From NCBI GenBank assembly GCA_017469795.1, contig JAFUFT010000067.1:1-64000 (forward strand): a stretch of 64,000 bases of DNA, given 5' to 3'. Below are positions 44,647-54,392 of this stretch, piece by piece. Position numbers and translations under genes: made by a program. Each line of letters starts with the position of its first letter. The first letter of the stretch is position 1. Below the pieces are notes generated by a model. That model searched no databases. It was not told the origin of the DNA and worked only from the letters and a program-made list of their open reading frames with translations. Source of the stretch: Oscillospiraceae bacterium (lineage in GTDB: Bacteria; Bacillota; Clostridia; Oscillospirales; Oscillospiraceae).

Positions 44647-45510
44647 TTATGCGGCCAAAGGATGGAAAAATGCCTGTTTTCCTTCCGTAAAGCTCAAATC
44701 GAGCATTCCCTTGGAATCCGGGCCCAGTTTTTCCAGCGCCATGATCATATACTGGATCTTATAAGCGATGTCCGTAATGTCCCCCATGCGGATCTCCACC
44801 CGGTCGTCATAGCTCAAAGTAATCTGGTTCGGATCCGTCACGTCGATGAGCCGGATCTGATCCTGTACGCCCGCATTCCGTAGTTCCTGCAGAGTCTCTG
44901 TGGCGATAGCGCCCAGATCCGGGTCGGAATACACCGCCTGATCTCCTGCGTTGGGCAGATCCAAAACAGCTCCCTGAATCAAAGGATATGCAATTTTCTC
45001 GTCATTATCCAACGCTTCCAAAAGTTTTCCGTCCCCGTTCATGAGCCATCTTGTTCCGAATTCAGATTCCGCAGCGGCCACCGCCTTGCATTCCACAAGT
45101 GTGAACCGAACCGTTCCGGGGAGAATCTTGGACACCACCACCTGCTCCACATAGGGCAGCTTCACCAGGATGCGGCTGGCCGCTCTGGTTTTGTTGACGC
45201 CCATCAGCACATCGCCCAGGGTCACGCCGCTGGCGTCCGCGACTTCCTCTTGAGTGTAGCGGACGTTTCCGGTGACTTCGATCTGATCCACCCGGAAAAA
45301 CACCAGGATCAGCAATAGCACCACGCCGACCGCGATCAGGGTTCTGGCCCACATGGGAAGGCCCTTCTTTTCCCAGCGTTCGCTCCCCTCCTGCTGAGCC
45401 TGCTGCTGTTCCCGCAGCCGCCGAATCTGCGCCCGCTGGCTTCTCTCCCGCTGGGCAGTGGAGCGGACCGTTTTCCTGCGCCGCCTGGCCTGATTCTGTT
45501 TGGGGTCCAT
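44647..45510 (-). CDS. ftsQ: Cell division protein FtsQ/DivIB
   Basis: Bitopic divisome protein linking early and late proteins. The 287-residue protein has a very basic, Gln-rich cytoplasmic tail (1-50), one membrane helix (about 55-72) and an extracellular POTRA domain starting FRVDQIEVTGNVRYTQEEV. A beta domain follows, with VSKILPGTVRFTLVECKAVA. It lies between murG and ftsZ, as in other Firmicutes division clusters. Confidence 0.92.
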   Translation of the reverse strand: MDPKQNQARRRRKTVRSTAQRERSQRAQIRRLREQQQAQQEGSERWEKKGLPMWARTLIAVGVVLLLILVFFRVDQIEVTGNVRYTQEEVADASGVTLGDVLMGVNKTRAASRILVKLPYVEQVVVSKILPGTVRFTLVECKAVAAAESEFGTRWLMNGDGKLLEALDNDEKIAYPLIQGAVLDLPNAGDQAVYSDPDLGAIATETLQELRNAGVQDQIRLIDVTDPNQITLSYDDRVEIRMGDITDIAYKIQYMIMALEKLGPDSKGMLDLSFTEGKQAFFHPLAA

Positions 45511-45529
45511 AGGCCCTCGCTCCTTCCGT

Positions 45530-46654
45530 TTATCTGCCGGCCAGCTCCAGAATGATCCCGTAGATCTTTTCCGCGGAATCAGGTACCGCCATGGACTGCA
45601 CAGCTTTTTCCATTCCGCTTAGCCGTTCCCGGTCCCCCAGCAGCTCCTTTACCGCTTCGTAGAGCCGGTCGCCGTCACATTCCGTCTCCCGCAGGACCAC
45701 CGCTGCACCATGCTCCTCGAGAATTCGGGCGTTTTTTTCCTGATGATTATCCGTGACGTTGGGCGACGGCACGAAAATAGCCGGTTTGCCCGCCGCGGCG
45801 GTCTCCGCTATGGTGGACGCTCCCGCCCGGCAGATCACCAGATCCGCAGCCGCCATCACCGTCGGCATATCGTAGATGTACTCCCGCATATCGATGGCGG
45901 GATACTGCGCCAGCTCCACGCCCTGTTCCAGCACGTAGTCCGGCATCCATTTCCATCCGAAGCTGCCGGTGGCATGGATGTGTTGGAACGGCGTTCCGTC
46001 CCGTGCCTCCAGCGCCATGAACCGTGCGATCTTCTTGTTCATCTCCCGGGCGCCAAGAGACCCCCAGTAACTGACCACCAGCGGACGGTCGTCCAGGCCA
46101 AGAGCCGCCTTGGCGCCCGCCTTGTCCGCGAAGAAGAATTCGCTCTTGACCGGCATGCCTACGACCCGGACCTTGTCCGGATGGGGATAGGCGTTCCGGC
46201 TCTCCTCAAAGGAGACCATGACCCGGTCCACCTGATTCATCACCAGACGGGTCGTCAGGCCGGGGACCGCGTTGGCTTCGTGGAGCGCCGTGGGGATCCC
46301 CCGCTTTGCTCCCTGCCGCAGCATCGGATAGCTGGCGTATCCGCCGGTCCCCACGATCACGTCCGGCCGGAACTCCCGAATGATCCGGTCCGCCGTCCTG
46401 CGGCTGGAGAACATATACCCCAGGGACCGGAAATTATAGATGATATTGGAGGGGGTCAGCTTCCGCTGGAAATTGGAGATCTCCACGGTTTCCAGCCGGT
46501 ATCCTGCTCTGGGGACCAGATCCGCCTCCATGCCGTCGCTGGCGCCCACGAAGAGGATCTCCGTATCCGGACGCTTTTCCCGGAGCAGATTCGCCACGGC
46601 AATAGCCGGACTGATATGGCCGCCGGTGCCGCCGCAGGTAAAGATTACGTTCAC
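45530..46654 (-). CDS. murG: UDP-GlcNAc:lipid I N-acetylglucosaminyltransferase MurG
   Basis: Makes lipid II from lipid I at the inner membrane face. The 374-residue GT-B enzyme has TCGGTGGHISPAIAVA at the start, GGYASYP and the C-terminal donor site RAGASTIAE followed by NHQEKNA. A GTG start at 46654 is chosen because homology begins there. The ribosome site in front is weak (TTAGG), and a longer version with about 17 more residues would overlap ftsW. Confidence 0.94.
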   Translation of the reverse strand: MNVIFTCGGTGGHISPAIAVANLLREKRPDTEILFVGASDGMEADLVPRAGYRLETVEISNFQRKLTPSNIIYNFRSLGYMFSSRRTADRIIREFRPDVIVGTGGYASYPMLRQGAKRGIPTALHEANAVPGLTTRLVMNQVDRVMVSFEESRNAYPHPDKVRVVGMPVKSEFFFADKAGAKAALGLDDRPLVVSYWGSLGAREMNKKIARFMALEARDGTPFQHIHATGSFGWKWMPDYVLEQGVELAQYPAIDMREYIYDMPTVMAAADLVICRAGASTIAETAAAGKPAIFVPSPNVTDNHQEKNARILEEHGAAVVLRETECDGDRLYEAVKELLGDRERLSGMEKAVQSMAVPDSAEKIYGIILELAGR

Positions 46655-46670
46655 ACGATCACAACCTAAC

Positions 46671-47807
46671 TTACAAAAATCCGGCACTGCAGCGCCGGGA
46701 CGCACTCAGAATGATTCCCATCTCCCCCAGCTGGATCAGCAGCGCTGTGCCGCCATAGCTGAAAAACGGCAGGGAGATTCCGGTGGAGGGCAGGAGATTC
46801 GTCACTACCCCGATATTGAAGAATACCTGCAGGGCGGTCAGGGTGGTGATTCCCGCCACAGTCAGAGACAGGAACCGGTCCCGTACATGCATGGCGATCC
46901 AGTATCCCCGCAGGATCAGCAGCGCATAGAGCAGCAGAATCGCCAACGCGCCCGCAAGTCCCAGCTCTTCGCAGACAATGGCAAAAATATAGTCATTGTG
47001 TTCCTCCGGCAGGTACAGATACTTCTGCCTGCCCTGACCGAATCCCAGTCCCAGCAGTCCCCCGCTGCCGATAGCATAGAGGGACTGAATGATCTGGTAT
47101 CCGCTGTCAGCCGGGTCGGAAAAGGGATCCCGCCAGGCTGAGATACGGCTGGCTTCATAGCCTCCCGCGCCGAGGATCACAGCCAAACCCAGCAGCATTA
47201 CGCCGCCACCCAATATGAACCACCGGTACCGGACACCGCCCAGAAAAAGCATGGCACCGGCAGTACAGGCAATGATCACGATGGCGGAATTGTGTGGCTC
47301 CAGCCGGAGCAGCACCACGATCACCGCGAGAATGGCGGCAAAGGGGGCGATCCCGTACCGGAATGTCTCCATTTTCTCCTGAAAGGCGGCGATCAAGGCG
47401 GCGTAGCTGAGAATCACGCCAAGCTTGGCGATCTCCGAAGGCTGAAAGGAGATCCCCAGCCGGATCCATCGGGTGGCGCCGTTCTCGCTCTGCCCGATGC
47501 CGGGAACAAATACCAGCATCAGAAATACGATCGAGATCCCAAGCACCGGGAAAGCCAGCTTCTTCAGCAGTTCCGGTCTGACCCGGGAGACCGCCAGCAG
47601 TTCCGCCGCTCCGATCAGGGAAAATACCAGCTGACGCTTGAAGTAATAGGCGCTGTCTCCGGTCTCGTACAGGGCCCGGGCAAAGCTGGAGGAATAGATC
47701 ATCACCAGTCCCAGCGCCGTCAGCAGCAGCGTCAAAAGCAGAAATGGAAGATCCACCAGATTCTCCCGCTCCGAAGTTTCCACGTCCGGCAGCCGAAGAA
47801 AACCCAT
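46671..47807 (-). CDS. ftsW: FtsW/SpoVE-type lipid II polymerase (SEDS protein)
   Basis: Septal glycan polymerase with ten membrane helices, 378 residues. It shows the SEDS landmarks GATRWIRLGISFQPSEIAKLGVI, LGLGFGQGRQKYLYLPEEHNDYIFAIVCEELG (with the conserved Glu-Glu) and STGISLPFFSYGG. In spore-formers the same locus can encode SpoVE, and the two cannot be told apart here. It lies between mraY and murG, where murD would usually also be found. Confidence 0.95.
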   Translation of the reverse strand: MGFLRLPDVETSERENLVDLPFLLLTLLLTALGLVMIYSSSFARALYETGDSAYYFKRQLVFSLIGAAELLAVSRVRPELLKKLAFPVLGISIVFLMLVFVPGIGQSENGATRWIRLGISFQPSEIAKLGVILSYAALIAAFQEKMETFRYGIAPFAAILAVIVVLLRLEPHNSAIVIIACTAGAMLFLGGVRYRWFILGGGVMLLGLAVILGAGGYEASRISAWRDPFSDPADSGYQIIQSLYAIGSGGLLGLGFGQGRQKYLYLPEEHNDYIFAIVCEELGLAGALAILLLYALLILRGYWIAMHVRDRFLSLTVAGITTLTALQVFFNIGVVTNLLPSTGISLPFFSYGGTALLIQLGEMGIILSASRRCSAGFL

Positions 47808-47825
47808 GGCGCCTCCCTCTCTGAA

Positions 47826-48803
47826 TCAGAATCGGTTCATGACCCCAAGATAGGCCAGAATACAGAAAACCACTGTAATGGAAGTGAACACCACGACGAT
47901 CTTGACCTCACTCCAGCCGCCCTTTTCAAAGTGATGGTGCAGCGGGGCCATGCGGAAGATTCGCTTGCCGTGGGTAAGTTTGAAATAGGCCACCTGAATG
48001 ATATCGCTCATGGTCTCCGCGATATAGATGATCCCCACCAGAATCAGGATAAGCGGCATATCCAGCGCATAGGCCAGTCCGCAGACTGCGCCGCCCAGGA
48101 ACAACGACCCGGTATCCCCCATGAACACCTTGGCGGGATGCCAGTTGTAAATCAGAAAGCCCAGCAGAGCGCCCGCAACCGCAGCGGCAAACAGGGACGC
48201 GCCGGTCAGATGCCATTTCCAGGCGGCAATGGCGTAGAACACCATCACCGGAATGGTCACAGAGGTGTTGAGTCCGTCGATCCCGTCGGTGATGTTGACC
48301 GCATTGACCGTTCCCACAATGATGAATACGCTGAGGATTAGATAGAGGATCCACGGGATCGTTACGCTGACGTTGGCAAAGGGAATGTACAAATCGCCGG
48401 TGAGATGTCCCGTCCGCCGCAGCAGGATCAGAAACAGCGCTGCCGCTGCCAGCTGCAGCACCAGCTTCTGGATCTCCGTCAGGCCCAGGTTCCGCTTGTT
48501 TTTCACCTTGACAAAATCGTCAAGGAACCCGATCACGCCGCACACCAGCGCCAGGCCAAACACCATCAGGTGGGTAATGTCCCCGCCGAGCATGGTCCGC
48601 CATCCCGTAATAACGCAGACTGCGATCCCCAGCATGAAGATCAGTCCGCCCATGGTGGGCGTTCCCTGCTTGGAGTTGTGCCAAGTGGGGCCGATCTCCC
48701 GAATGGACTGGCCCACCTTCAGGGCCCGAAGCGCCGGAACGATAAACCGTCCGGCAATGGCGCTGACCAGAAATGCCAGCGCACAGGTGATGATACTTTG
48801 CAT
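47826..48803 (-). CDS. mraY: Phospho-MurNAc-pentapeptide transferase MraY
   Basis: Makes lipid I by joining UDP-MurNAc-pentapeptide to undecaprenyl phosphate. The 325-residue protein has ten helices and the motifs GTPTMGGL near 48, FLDDFVKV with the Asp pair, NITDGIDGLNTS, and FMGDTGSLFLGG with APLHHHFEKGGW. It follows murF by 45 bp and precedes ftsW by 18 bp. Confidence 0.97.
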   Translation of the reverse strand: MQSIITCALAFLVSAIAGRFIVPALRALKVGQSIREIGPTWHNSKQGTPTMGGLIFMLGIAVCVITGWRTMLGGDITHLMVFGLALVCGVIGFLDDFVKVKNKRNLGLTEIQKLVLQLAAAALFLILLRRTGHLTGDLYIPFANVSVTIPWILYLILSVFIIVGTVNAVNITDGIDGLNTSVTIPVMVFYAIAAWKWHLTGASLFAAAVAGALLGFLIYNWHPAKVFMGDTGSLFLGGAVCGLAYALDMPLILILVGIIYIAETMSDIIQVAYFKLTHGKRIFRMAPLHHHFEKGGWSEVKIVVVFTSITVVFCILAYLGVMNRF

Positions 48804-48848
48804 ATCCCGATTCCTCCGAATGTTGTTACTGCGTTGCCGCGCAGGCGG

Positions 48849-50225
48849 TCAGTCCTCCTGCATAAACGCCTGAAGCGCCCGCTCCATGTGCATACCGTGG
48901 CTGCCCTTGAACAGCAGCACGTCCCCGGGCTTGGCCCGGTTTTTCAGGGTATTGACCAGTTCCTCCATGGTCAGGAAGTTCATAGCGTTGCGCTGGCTCA
49001 TACCGCCTGTGAGGGCGCCCCGCACCGTATGGACGGACAGGGGACCGTAGGTCAGCAGCAGATCCGCCTTATAGGCCGCCACCCGGCCGATCCGGTGATG
49101 CTCGCCGCTGGCGTGGTTTCCAAGCTCCAGCATATCGCCCAGCACGGCAATGTGACGGGCTTTTCCGCCCATTCCGGTAGTGTCCTTCAGCACGCGGAGC
49201 GCCGCTTCCATGGACTCCGGACCGGCATTGTAGGTGTCGTCGATGATGGTATACGTCTTATAGTAGATCGTCTGCTGGCGCTGGCTGGTGTTGACGAACT
49301 GCGACAGGGCCGCCTGAATCTCCTCCACCGGCACCTGATAATGCAGCGCCACCGAGATTGCCGCCAGCGCATTATATACGTTGTGCAGGCCGCTCAGAGA
49401 CAGCTCCACCGGGAAATCATAGTCTTTCCACTGTACCCGGAACCTACTCTTCCCCTCCAGCAGCCGGACCTCCGTGGCCCGGATGTCACATTCCGCGTTC
49501 TCAATGCCGAAGTAGAAGGTGGGATTCTGATTCTTGTGCCGAAGCTCCCAAAGCAGCGGCTCATCGCCGTTAAAGAAGCAGCTTCCGCCGGGATGCAGCC
49601 CCTCCAGAATCTCCAGCTTGGCCCTGAGGATCCCCTCCCGGCTGCCGAGATTCTCGATGTGCATGCTGCCGATATTGGTGATGACCACCGTATCCGGCCG
49701 GCCGATGGCGGTGAGCTGACGCATCTCTCCAAAATGGTTCATTCCCATTTCCAGCACCAGCATCTCTGCGTCCGAATCCACCTTCCCGATGGTCACCGGC
49801 AGGCCGATATCGTTATTGTAGTTTTTTACTGTGCCGTAGGTGCGGTATGTCCGCTCCAGAAGCGCCATTGTCATGGTCCGAGTGGTGGTCTTTCCCACGC
49901 TTCCGGTGATAGCCACCGTCCTGCAGCCCAGGCTCTCCTTGTACGCCCGGGCGATATCCGCCAGGGCCTTTTTGGTGTCCTCCACCATCACCAGAGGGAG
50001 ATCCGACTCCACCGGACGGCTCACCACTGCAGCGGCAGCGCCGGCGGCCTTTGCGGCCTCCAGATAATCATGCCCGTCATGGGTCCCGGTCAAGGCGAAA
50101 AACAGCGCCCCGGCGTCCAGTTCCCGGGTATCATGGCACAGTCCGTTGACCATCACCTGTTCCTGCTCCGGCGCGACAGAGCCGCCGCACCACTGGGCGA
50201 TCTGACGGAGTGAAGTCAGCTTCAT
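48849..50225 (-). CDS. murF: UDP-MurNAc-tripeptide-D-Ala-D-Ala ligase MurF
   Basis: Adds D-Ala-D-Ala to the peptidoglycan precursor in the cytoplasm. The 458-residue protein has the Mur ligase ATP loop ITGSVGKTTT near 110, the central EMGMNHFGEM and the C-terminal YNAGPESMEAAL. It directly abuts murE: its start at 50225 is one base from the murE stop. Confidence 0.96.
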   Translation of the reverse strand: MKLTSLRQIAQWCGGSVAPEQEQVMVNGLCHDTRELDAGALFFALTGTHDGHDYLEAAKAAGAAAAVVSRPVESDLPLVMVEDTKKALADIARAYKESLGCRTVAITGSVGKTTTRTMTMALLERTYRTYGTVKNYNNDIGLPVTIGKVDSDAEMLVLEMGMNHFGEMRQLTAIGRPDTVVITNIGSMHIENLGSREGILRAKLEILEGLHPGGSCFFNGDEPLLWELRHKNQNPTFYFGIENAECDIRATEVRLLEGKSRFRVQWKDYDFPVELSLSGLHNVYNALAAISVALHYQVPVEEIQAALSQFVNTSQRQQTIYYKTYTIIDDTYNAGPESMEAALRVLKDTTGMGGKARHIAVLGDMLELGNHASGEHHRIGRVAAYKADLLLTYGPLSVHTVRGALTGGMSQRNAMNFLTMEELVNTLKNRAKPGDVLLFKGSHGMHMERALQAFMQED

Positions 50226-51677
50226 TTACAATTCCTCCTGTTCCCGGAGCGCGGCCGCGACCTCTTCCCGCTCGTCCAGATGGGTTTTCTCGGTCCCGAG
50301 GATCTGGTAGGTCTCATGGCCTTTTCCACACAACACGATGATGTCGTCCTTCTTCGCCATGGCCATGGCCTCCCGGATCGCTCTGCGCCGGTTTTCCACC
50401 ACGACGCAGTTTGACCGGTCGGAGATCCCCGCCAGGATCTGTTCGATGATCTGGTTCGGATCCTCCGTCCTGGGATTGTCGGAGGTAATGACCGCAATAT
50501 CGCTGAGTTGGGCGCCGATTCTTCCCATGATGGGACGCTTGGTGTTGTCCCGGTCTCCGCCGCATCCGAACACCGAAATCAGGCGGCCTTTGCAGTAACC
50601 CCGCACGGAGGTCAGCACGTTCTCCAGCGAATCGGGCGTGTGGGCGTAGTCGATCAGGACCGTATAGTCCCGGCCAGGGGTGGGAACCACCTCGACCCGG
50701 CCCTTGACCCCGTGGGCGCCGGCCAAAGCAGCGGCGGCATCCGAAAGGGAAATTCCCAGCGCCATGGCAGCTCCCAGGACACACAGAGCGTTATACACGG
50801 TAAATCCGCCGGGAATCCCCAGCGTCACCGGCACCCGCTCCCCGCCATGGACCGCGGTAAACTCCACGCTGTCCGCATGCAGCACCACGTTTTCCGCCTG
50901 AAGGTCGGCCTCATGATGCTCCGCGTAGGTAAAGGCTCTGCAGGTGGCCTCCGCCATGATTTTTTCGCTTGCGGGATCATCTGCGTTGTAGACGCCCACA
51001 TCGCACATCCGGAACAGAATGGCTTTGGCTTTCCGGTATTCCTCCATGGTCTTGTGGAAATCCAGGTGATCCTGGGTCAGGTTGGAGAACATGCCCACGT
51101 CAAACCGGACGCCCGCCACCCGGTCCAGCACCAGCGCATGGGAGGAGACCTCCATCACCACATGGGTGCATCCGGCCTCCGCCATGTCCGCGAAGAGCTT
51201 CTGCAGTTCGTAGGACTCCGGTGTGGTGCGCTCCGTTTCCAGCACCTGGTCTCCGATCATGTTCTGAATGGTGCCCACCAGGCCCACCTTGGCCCCGACC
51301 GTCTTTTCCAGGATCTCCTTCAAAAGATAGGTGGAGGTGGTCTTTCCATTGGTACCGGTGATGCCGATGAACTTCATCTTTTCCGCCGGACGGCCAAAGA
51401 AATTGGCCGAGGCCAGCGCCAGCGCACTTCTGGTGTTCTCCACCTGTACGTAGGGGATCTCCCCCTCCGGCGGGGTCTGGCAAAGTACCGCTGCGGCGCC
51501 CTTTTCCACTGCCATGGGAATGAACCGGTGTCCGTCGGCAGCAAATCCGGTCACGGCCACAAAGAGCTGCCCCGGTTCCACCGCGCGGGAATCATAGGCG
51601 ATTCCCGCGATCTCCATCTCCGGATCCGCATGGATCGAACGGATCCCGATTCCCTCCAGAATATCTCGAAGTTTCAT
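50226..51677 (-). CDS. murE: UDP-MurNAc-Ala-Glu:meso-diaminopimelate ligase MurE
   Basis: Adds the third residue of the stem peptide. The 483-residue protein has ATP loop ITGTNGKTTS near 113 and the substrate motif SDNPRTEDP. The D-N-P-R form selects meso-diaminopimelate rather than lysine, so the wall is predicted to be the directly linked mDAP type. It starts ten bases after the PBP stop. Confidence 0.97.
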   Translation of the reverse strand: MKLRDILEGIGIRSIHADPEMEIAGIAYDSRAVEPGQLFVAVTGFAADGHRFIPMAVEKGAAAVLCQTPPEGEIPYVQVENTRSALALASANFFGRPAEKMKFIGITGTNGKTTSTYLLKEILEKTVGAKVGLVGTIQNMIGDQVLETERTTPESYELQKLFADMAEAGCTHVVMEVSSHALVLDRVAGVRFDVGMFSNLTQDHLDFHKTMEEYRKAKAILFRMCDVGVYNADDPASEKIMAEATCRAFTYAEHHEADLQAENVVLHADSVEFTAVHGGERVPVTLGIPGGFTVYNALCVLGAAMALGISLSDAAAALAGAHGVKGRVEVVPTPGRDYTVLIDYAHTPDSLENVLTSVRGYCKGRLISVFGCGGDRDNTKRPIMGRIGAQLSDIAVITSDNPRTEDPNQIIEQILAGISDRSNCVVVENRRRAIREAMAMAKKDDIIVLCGKGHETYQILGTEKTHLDEREEVAAALREQEEL

Positions 51678-51687
51678 AACGTCCTCC

Positions 51688-54009
51688 TTAGTCCTGCGCG
51701 CTCAGGTCGGAAAACTCCACCGCCACCACCGTTCCCTGTTCCACGGCCATTCCGGCAGCCGGGGTCTGGCGAACCGCGACGATGGTCTGCTCCGCGCCTT
51801 CCGCGCCAACAATTTTCATATAGAGTCCCTGTGCCGTCAGGATCTCATTGGCCTCCTGGGCGTTCTTGCCGGTCACATCCGGGACAAGCACCGTTTCCTC
51901 AGGCTGTATATCGCCAAAATAGGCAAGGATCTCACTGTTTCCGGGGATGACCGCCCCCGCCGCCGGAATCTGATCTGTGATCCGCTCCCGGCTGCCCTCC
52001 CGGCGAAAGGTCAGATTGAGTTCCGAGAGTGCTGTCTCCGCCTCCTGCTCTGTCATCCCGGTCAGGTCCGGCACGGAGACCTCTGCCCGATTCGCAGCTT
52101 CCTCGCTGTAATCCGGTTCGATCCCCAGATAGGGAAGCACGCCGGACAGCACGTCCCGTACCGTGGGCGCGCCCATCTGCCCGCCGGAGATGTAATAGCC
52201 TGTCTCCGTGGAGGGTGTGTCCAGGGCCACCAGCGCGACGATCTTCGGATCGTCCATGGGTGCAATCCCGATGAAGGATACGATTTTGTCCTCCACCATG
52301 TTGCCATTCTCGTCAAACACGTCGATTTTTTCCGAGGTGCCTGTTTTGCCGCCGATGCGGTATCCGGCGATCTGCGCATTTTTCGCGGTACCCTGAGAAA
52401 CCACCGATTCCAGCAGGCCGCACATGGTCCGGGAGGTTTGCTGGCTGATCACCTGACGGATCACGGTTCTGTCATGCTGCTCCAGGACGTTTCCGTCGTC
52501 GTCGAGCACCTGATATACCACATGGGGTTCCAGCAGATACCCACCGTTGACCACCGCCGCCACCGCACGGATCAGCTGCAGCGGCGTGATTTTAAAGGTC
52601 TGTCCGAAGGCAGCCGAGGCCAGAGAGGCATAGCTGTCCGGATTCGCCAGAGTCGCCTCATCAAAGAAGATGCCGCTGGCTTCCCCGTACAGCTCGATCC
52701 CCGTTTTCTCCGTCAGGCCGAACTTCTGAACATATTCGTATAGCTTTTCGCCGCCCAGCCGGATCCCGATATTGGCAAAGGCCACATTACAGGAGTTCTG
52801 CAGGGCTTCCGCTGTGGTCTGCTGGCCGTGTCCGGCGCTTTTCCAGCAGTGAAGCGGTTTGGACCGGCCCTTGATGGAGGTGCTGCCGCTGCAGTAGAAT
52901 CCGTCGGAAAGGCTCACAGCGCCCTCCTCCAGCGCAGCCGCCAGCGTAATGCTTTTAAATGTGGAGCCGGGCTCATATCCGTCGGCAATCACCCGATTGC
53001 GCCACTGGGCCAGCCGGGCCTCCGCCAGAGCGGTGCTGTACTCCGCCATCAGCCGTTCCCGCTCCTCCCCGTCCGCTAAAATGGCATGCCGGTGTTGCTC
53101 CTCCAGCGTCTGCCGGGTCCCGAGGTCCAGAATCTCCGCATAGCGGTTGGGATCGTAGGCGCCCAGCGTTGCCATGGCCAGGATCTCTCCGGTGTTCACA
53201 TCCATGATCACGCCGAAGGCTCCGTTCCGGACATCATACTGGACAATGGCCTCCTGCATCTCTTTCTCCAGCATCTGCTGCACCGTCTCGTCGATCGTCA
53301 GCACCAGGGAGCTGCCGCGCACCGGGTCATAGTATGTCTCATGATGGTACGGCATGGAGGATCCGTAGTTTCCTTTGGCGCTGACGATCCGACCAGCGGC
53401 GCCGGTGAGCGTCTCATCCCAGGCCGCCTCCACTCCGTCCAGGCCCGTATTGTCGCTGCCCACAAAGCCCAGCAGCTGGGCCGCCAGTGTCCCCGCGGGA
53501 TAATACCGCTTGGTGTCCGGCTCCAGGTAGACGCCGGTGACGTTCTGTCTGGCGATATAGGCGCGGACTGCGGAGGCCTCCTCCTGTTCCACCTTGCGCT
53601 TGACGATCTGATACCGGTAGCCGGTGTCCTCCATGAGCTTCAGGATCCAGGCTTTGTCCACATCCAAAAGGCTGCTCAGACTCCCGGCAATGGCGTCAGT
53701 ATCCTGCCCGGACAGTGCCAGCTCATTGGGATCAATGCAGACGTTCTCCACGTCCGCGCTCACCGCCAGCACATTCATATTGCGGTCGTAAATGGTCCCC
53801 CGGGCAGGGGTGATACTGCTGGTTCTGGTTTGATTTTCCGCCGCCATCCGGCCCAGCTCCTCATGTCGGAGGATCTGGAGCTGAATCAGCTTTCCAGCCA
53901 GCGGAACGAACACCAGTACGCCGAACAGCACCATCAATACAGCGGTACGGCGCAGAATGATCCGATTGGCGCCGCCGGGCATCCGCGGCTTTGGAATGTG
54001 AGACTTCAA
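51688..54009 (-). CDS. Division-type class B PBP with two PASTA domains (FtsI/PbpB/SpoVD)
   Basis: Septal transpeptidase of about 773 residues. It has a basic N-terminus, a membrane helix near 25-45, a dimer domain with RGTIYDRNMNVLAVS, a transpeptidase with STFK near 345, SCN near 405 and KTGTSEK, and then two C-terminal PASTA repeats (VPDLTGMTEQEAE, VPDVTGKNAQEAN). Bacillus has both PbpB and SpoVD here; only one is present, so it could be either. A TTG start at 54009 has AAGGAG about ten bases upstream. An ATG at 54051 lacks a ribosome site. The start is uncertain. Confidence 0.93.
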   Translation of the reverse strand: MKSHIPKPRMPGGANRIILRRTAVLMVLFGVLVFVPLAGKLIQLQILRHEELGRMAAENQTRTSSITPARGTIYDRNMNVLAVSADVENVCIDPNELALSGQDTDAIAGSLSSLLDVDKAWILKLMEDTGYRYQIVKRKVEQEEASAVRAYIARQNVTGVYLEPDTKRYYPAGTLAAQLLGFVGSDNTGLDGVEAAWDETLTGAAGRIVSAKGNYGSSMPYHHETYYDPVRGSSLVLTIDETVQQMLEKEMQEAIVQYDVRNGAFGVIMDVNTGEILAMATLGAYDPNRYAEILDLGTRQTLEEQHRHAILADGEERERLMAEYSTALAEARLAQWRNRVIADGYEPGSTFKSITLAAALEEGAVSLSDGFYCSGSTSIKGRSKPLHCWKSAGHGQQTTAEALQNSCNVAFANIGIRLGGEKLYEYVQKFGLTEKTGIELYGEASGIFFDEATLANPDSYASLASAAFGQTFKITPLQLIRAVAAVVNGGYLLEPHVVYQVLDDDGNVLEQHDRTVIRQVISQQTSRTMCGLLESVVSQGTAKNAQIAGYRIGGKTGTSEKIDVFDENGNMVEDKIVSFIGIAPMDDPKIVALVALDTPSTETGYYISGGQMGAPTVRDVLSGVLPYLGIEPDYSEEAANRAEVSVPDLTGMTEQEAETALSELNLTFRREGSRERITDQIPAAGAVIPGNSEILAYFGDIQPEETVLVPDVTGKNAQEANEILTAQGLYMKIVGAEGAEQTIVAVRQTPAAGMAVEQGTVVAVEFSDLSAQD

Positions 54010-54081
54010 GGGAACGTCGCTCCTTCCGCAAAATGAGGTTTCCCGCAGCATTCTATGCCGCGCGTACGTCCCTTATGTCTG

Positions 54082-54381
54082 TTACGATCCCCGGATGTGC
54101 AGGATCACCGTCTGCTCCGCAGCAGGAAACCGAAGGCCCAGCGACTCCGCCCGGGCATACAGATCTGGCTCGTCCGCCTGCTGAAGCCGGAGCCGGGCCA
54201 GCACATCTTCCTGCCGGGCCAGTTCCTCAGCCATGCGGAGATTGTCCCGCTGAAGCTCATAGGTCTTTACCTTGCCCCAGAGCAGGACTGCCATCAGAGC
54301 AAATACCGCCAAGCCGATGGCCAATAGGTCCGGCCCGGTACGTCTTTTATGTTCCACCTCCCGAATGGGAGTTCTTCGCAA
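54082..54381 (-). CDS. FtsL-like division protein
   Basis: A small bitopic protein of 99 residues with one helix (about 19-36) followed by a short coiled coil (about 38-72, LQRDNLRMAEELARQEDVL) and a small conserved tail ESLGLRFP. Both position, between rsmH and the PBP, and architecture fit FtsL, which forms a complex with FtsQ and DivIC. Sequence conservation is low, as usual. Confidence 0.8.
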   Translation of the reverse strand: MRRTPIREVEHKRRTGPDLLAIGLAVFALMAVLLWGKVKTYELQRDNLRMAEELARQEDVLARLRLQQADEPDLYARAESLGLRFPAAEQTVILHIRGS

Positions 54382-54392
54382 GCTGTTCCCTC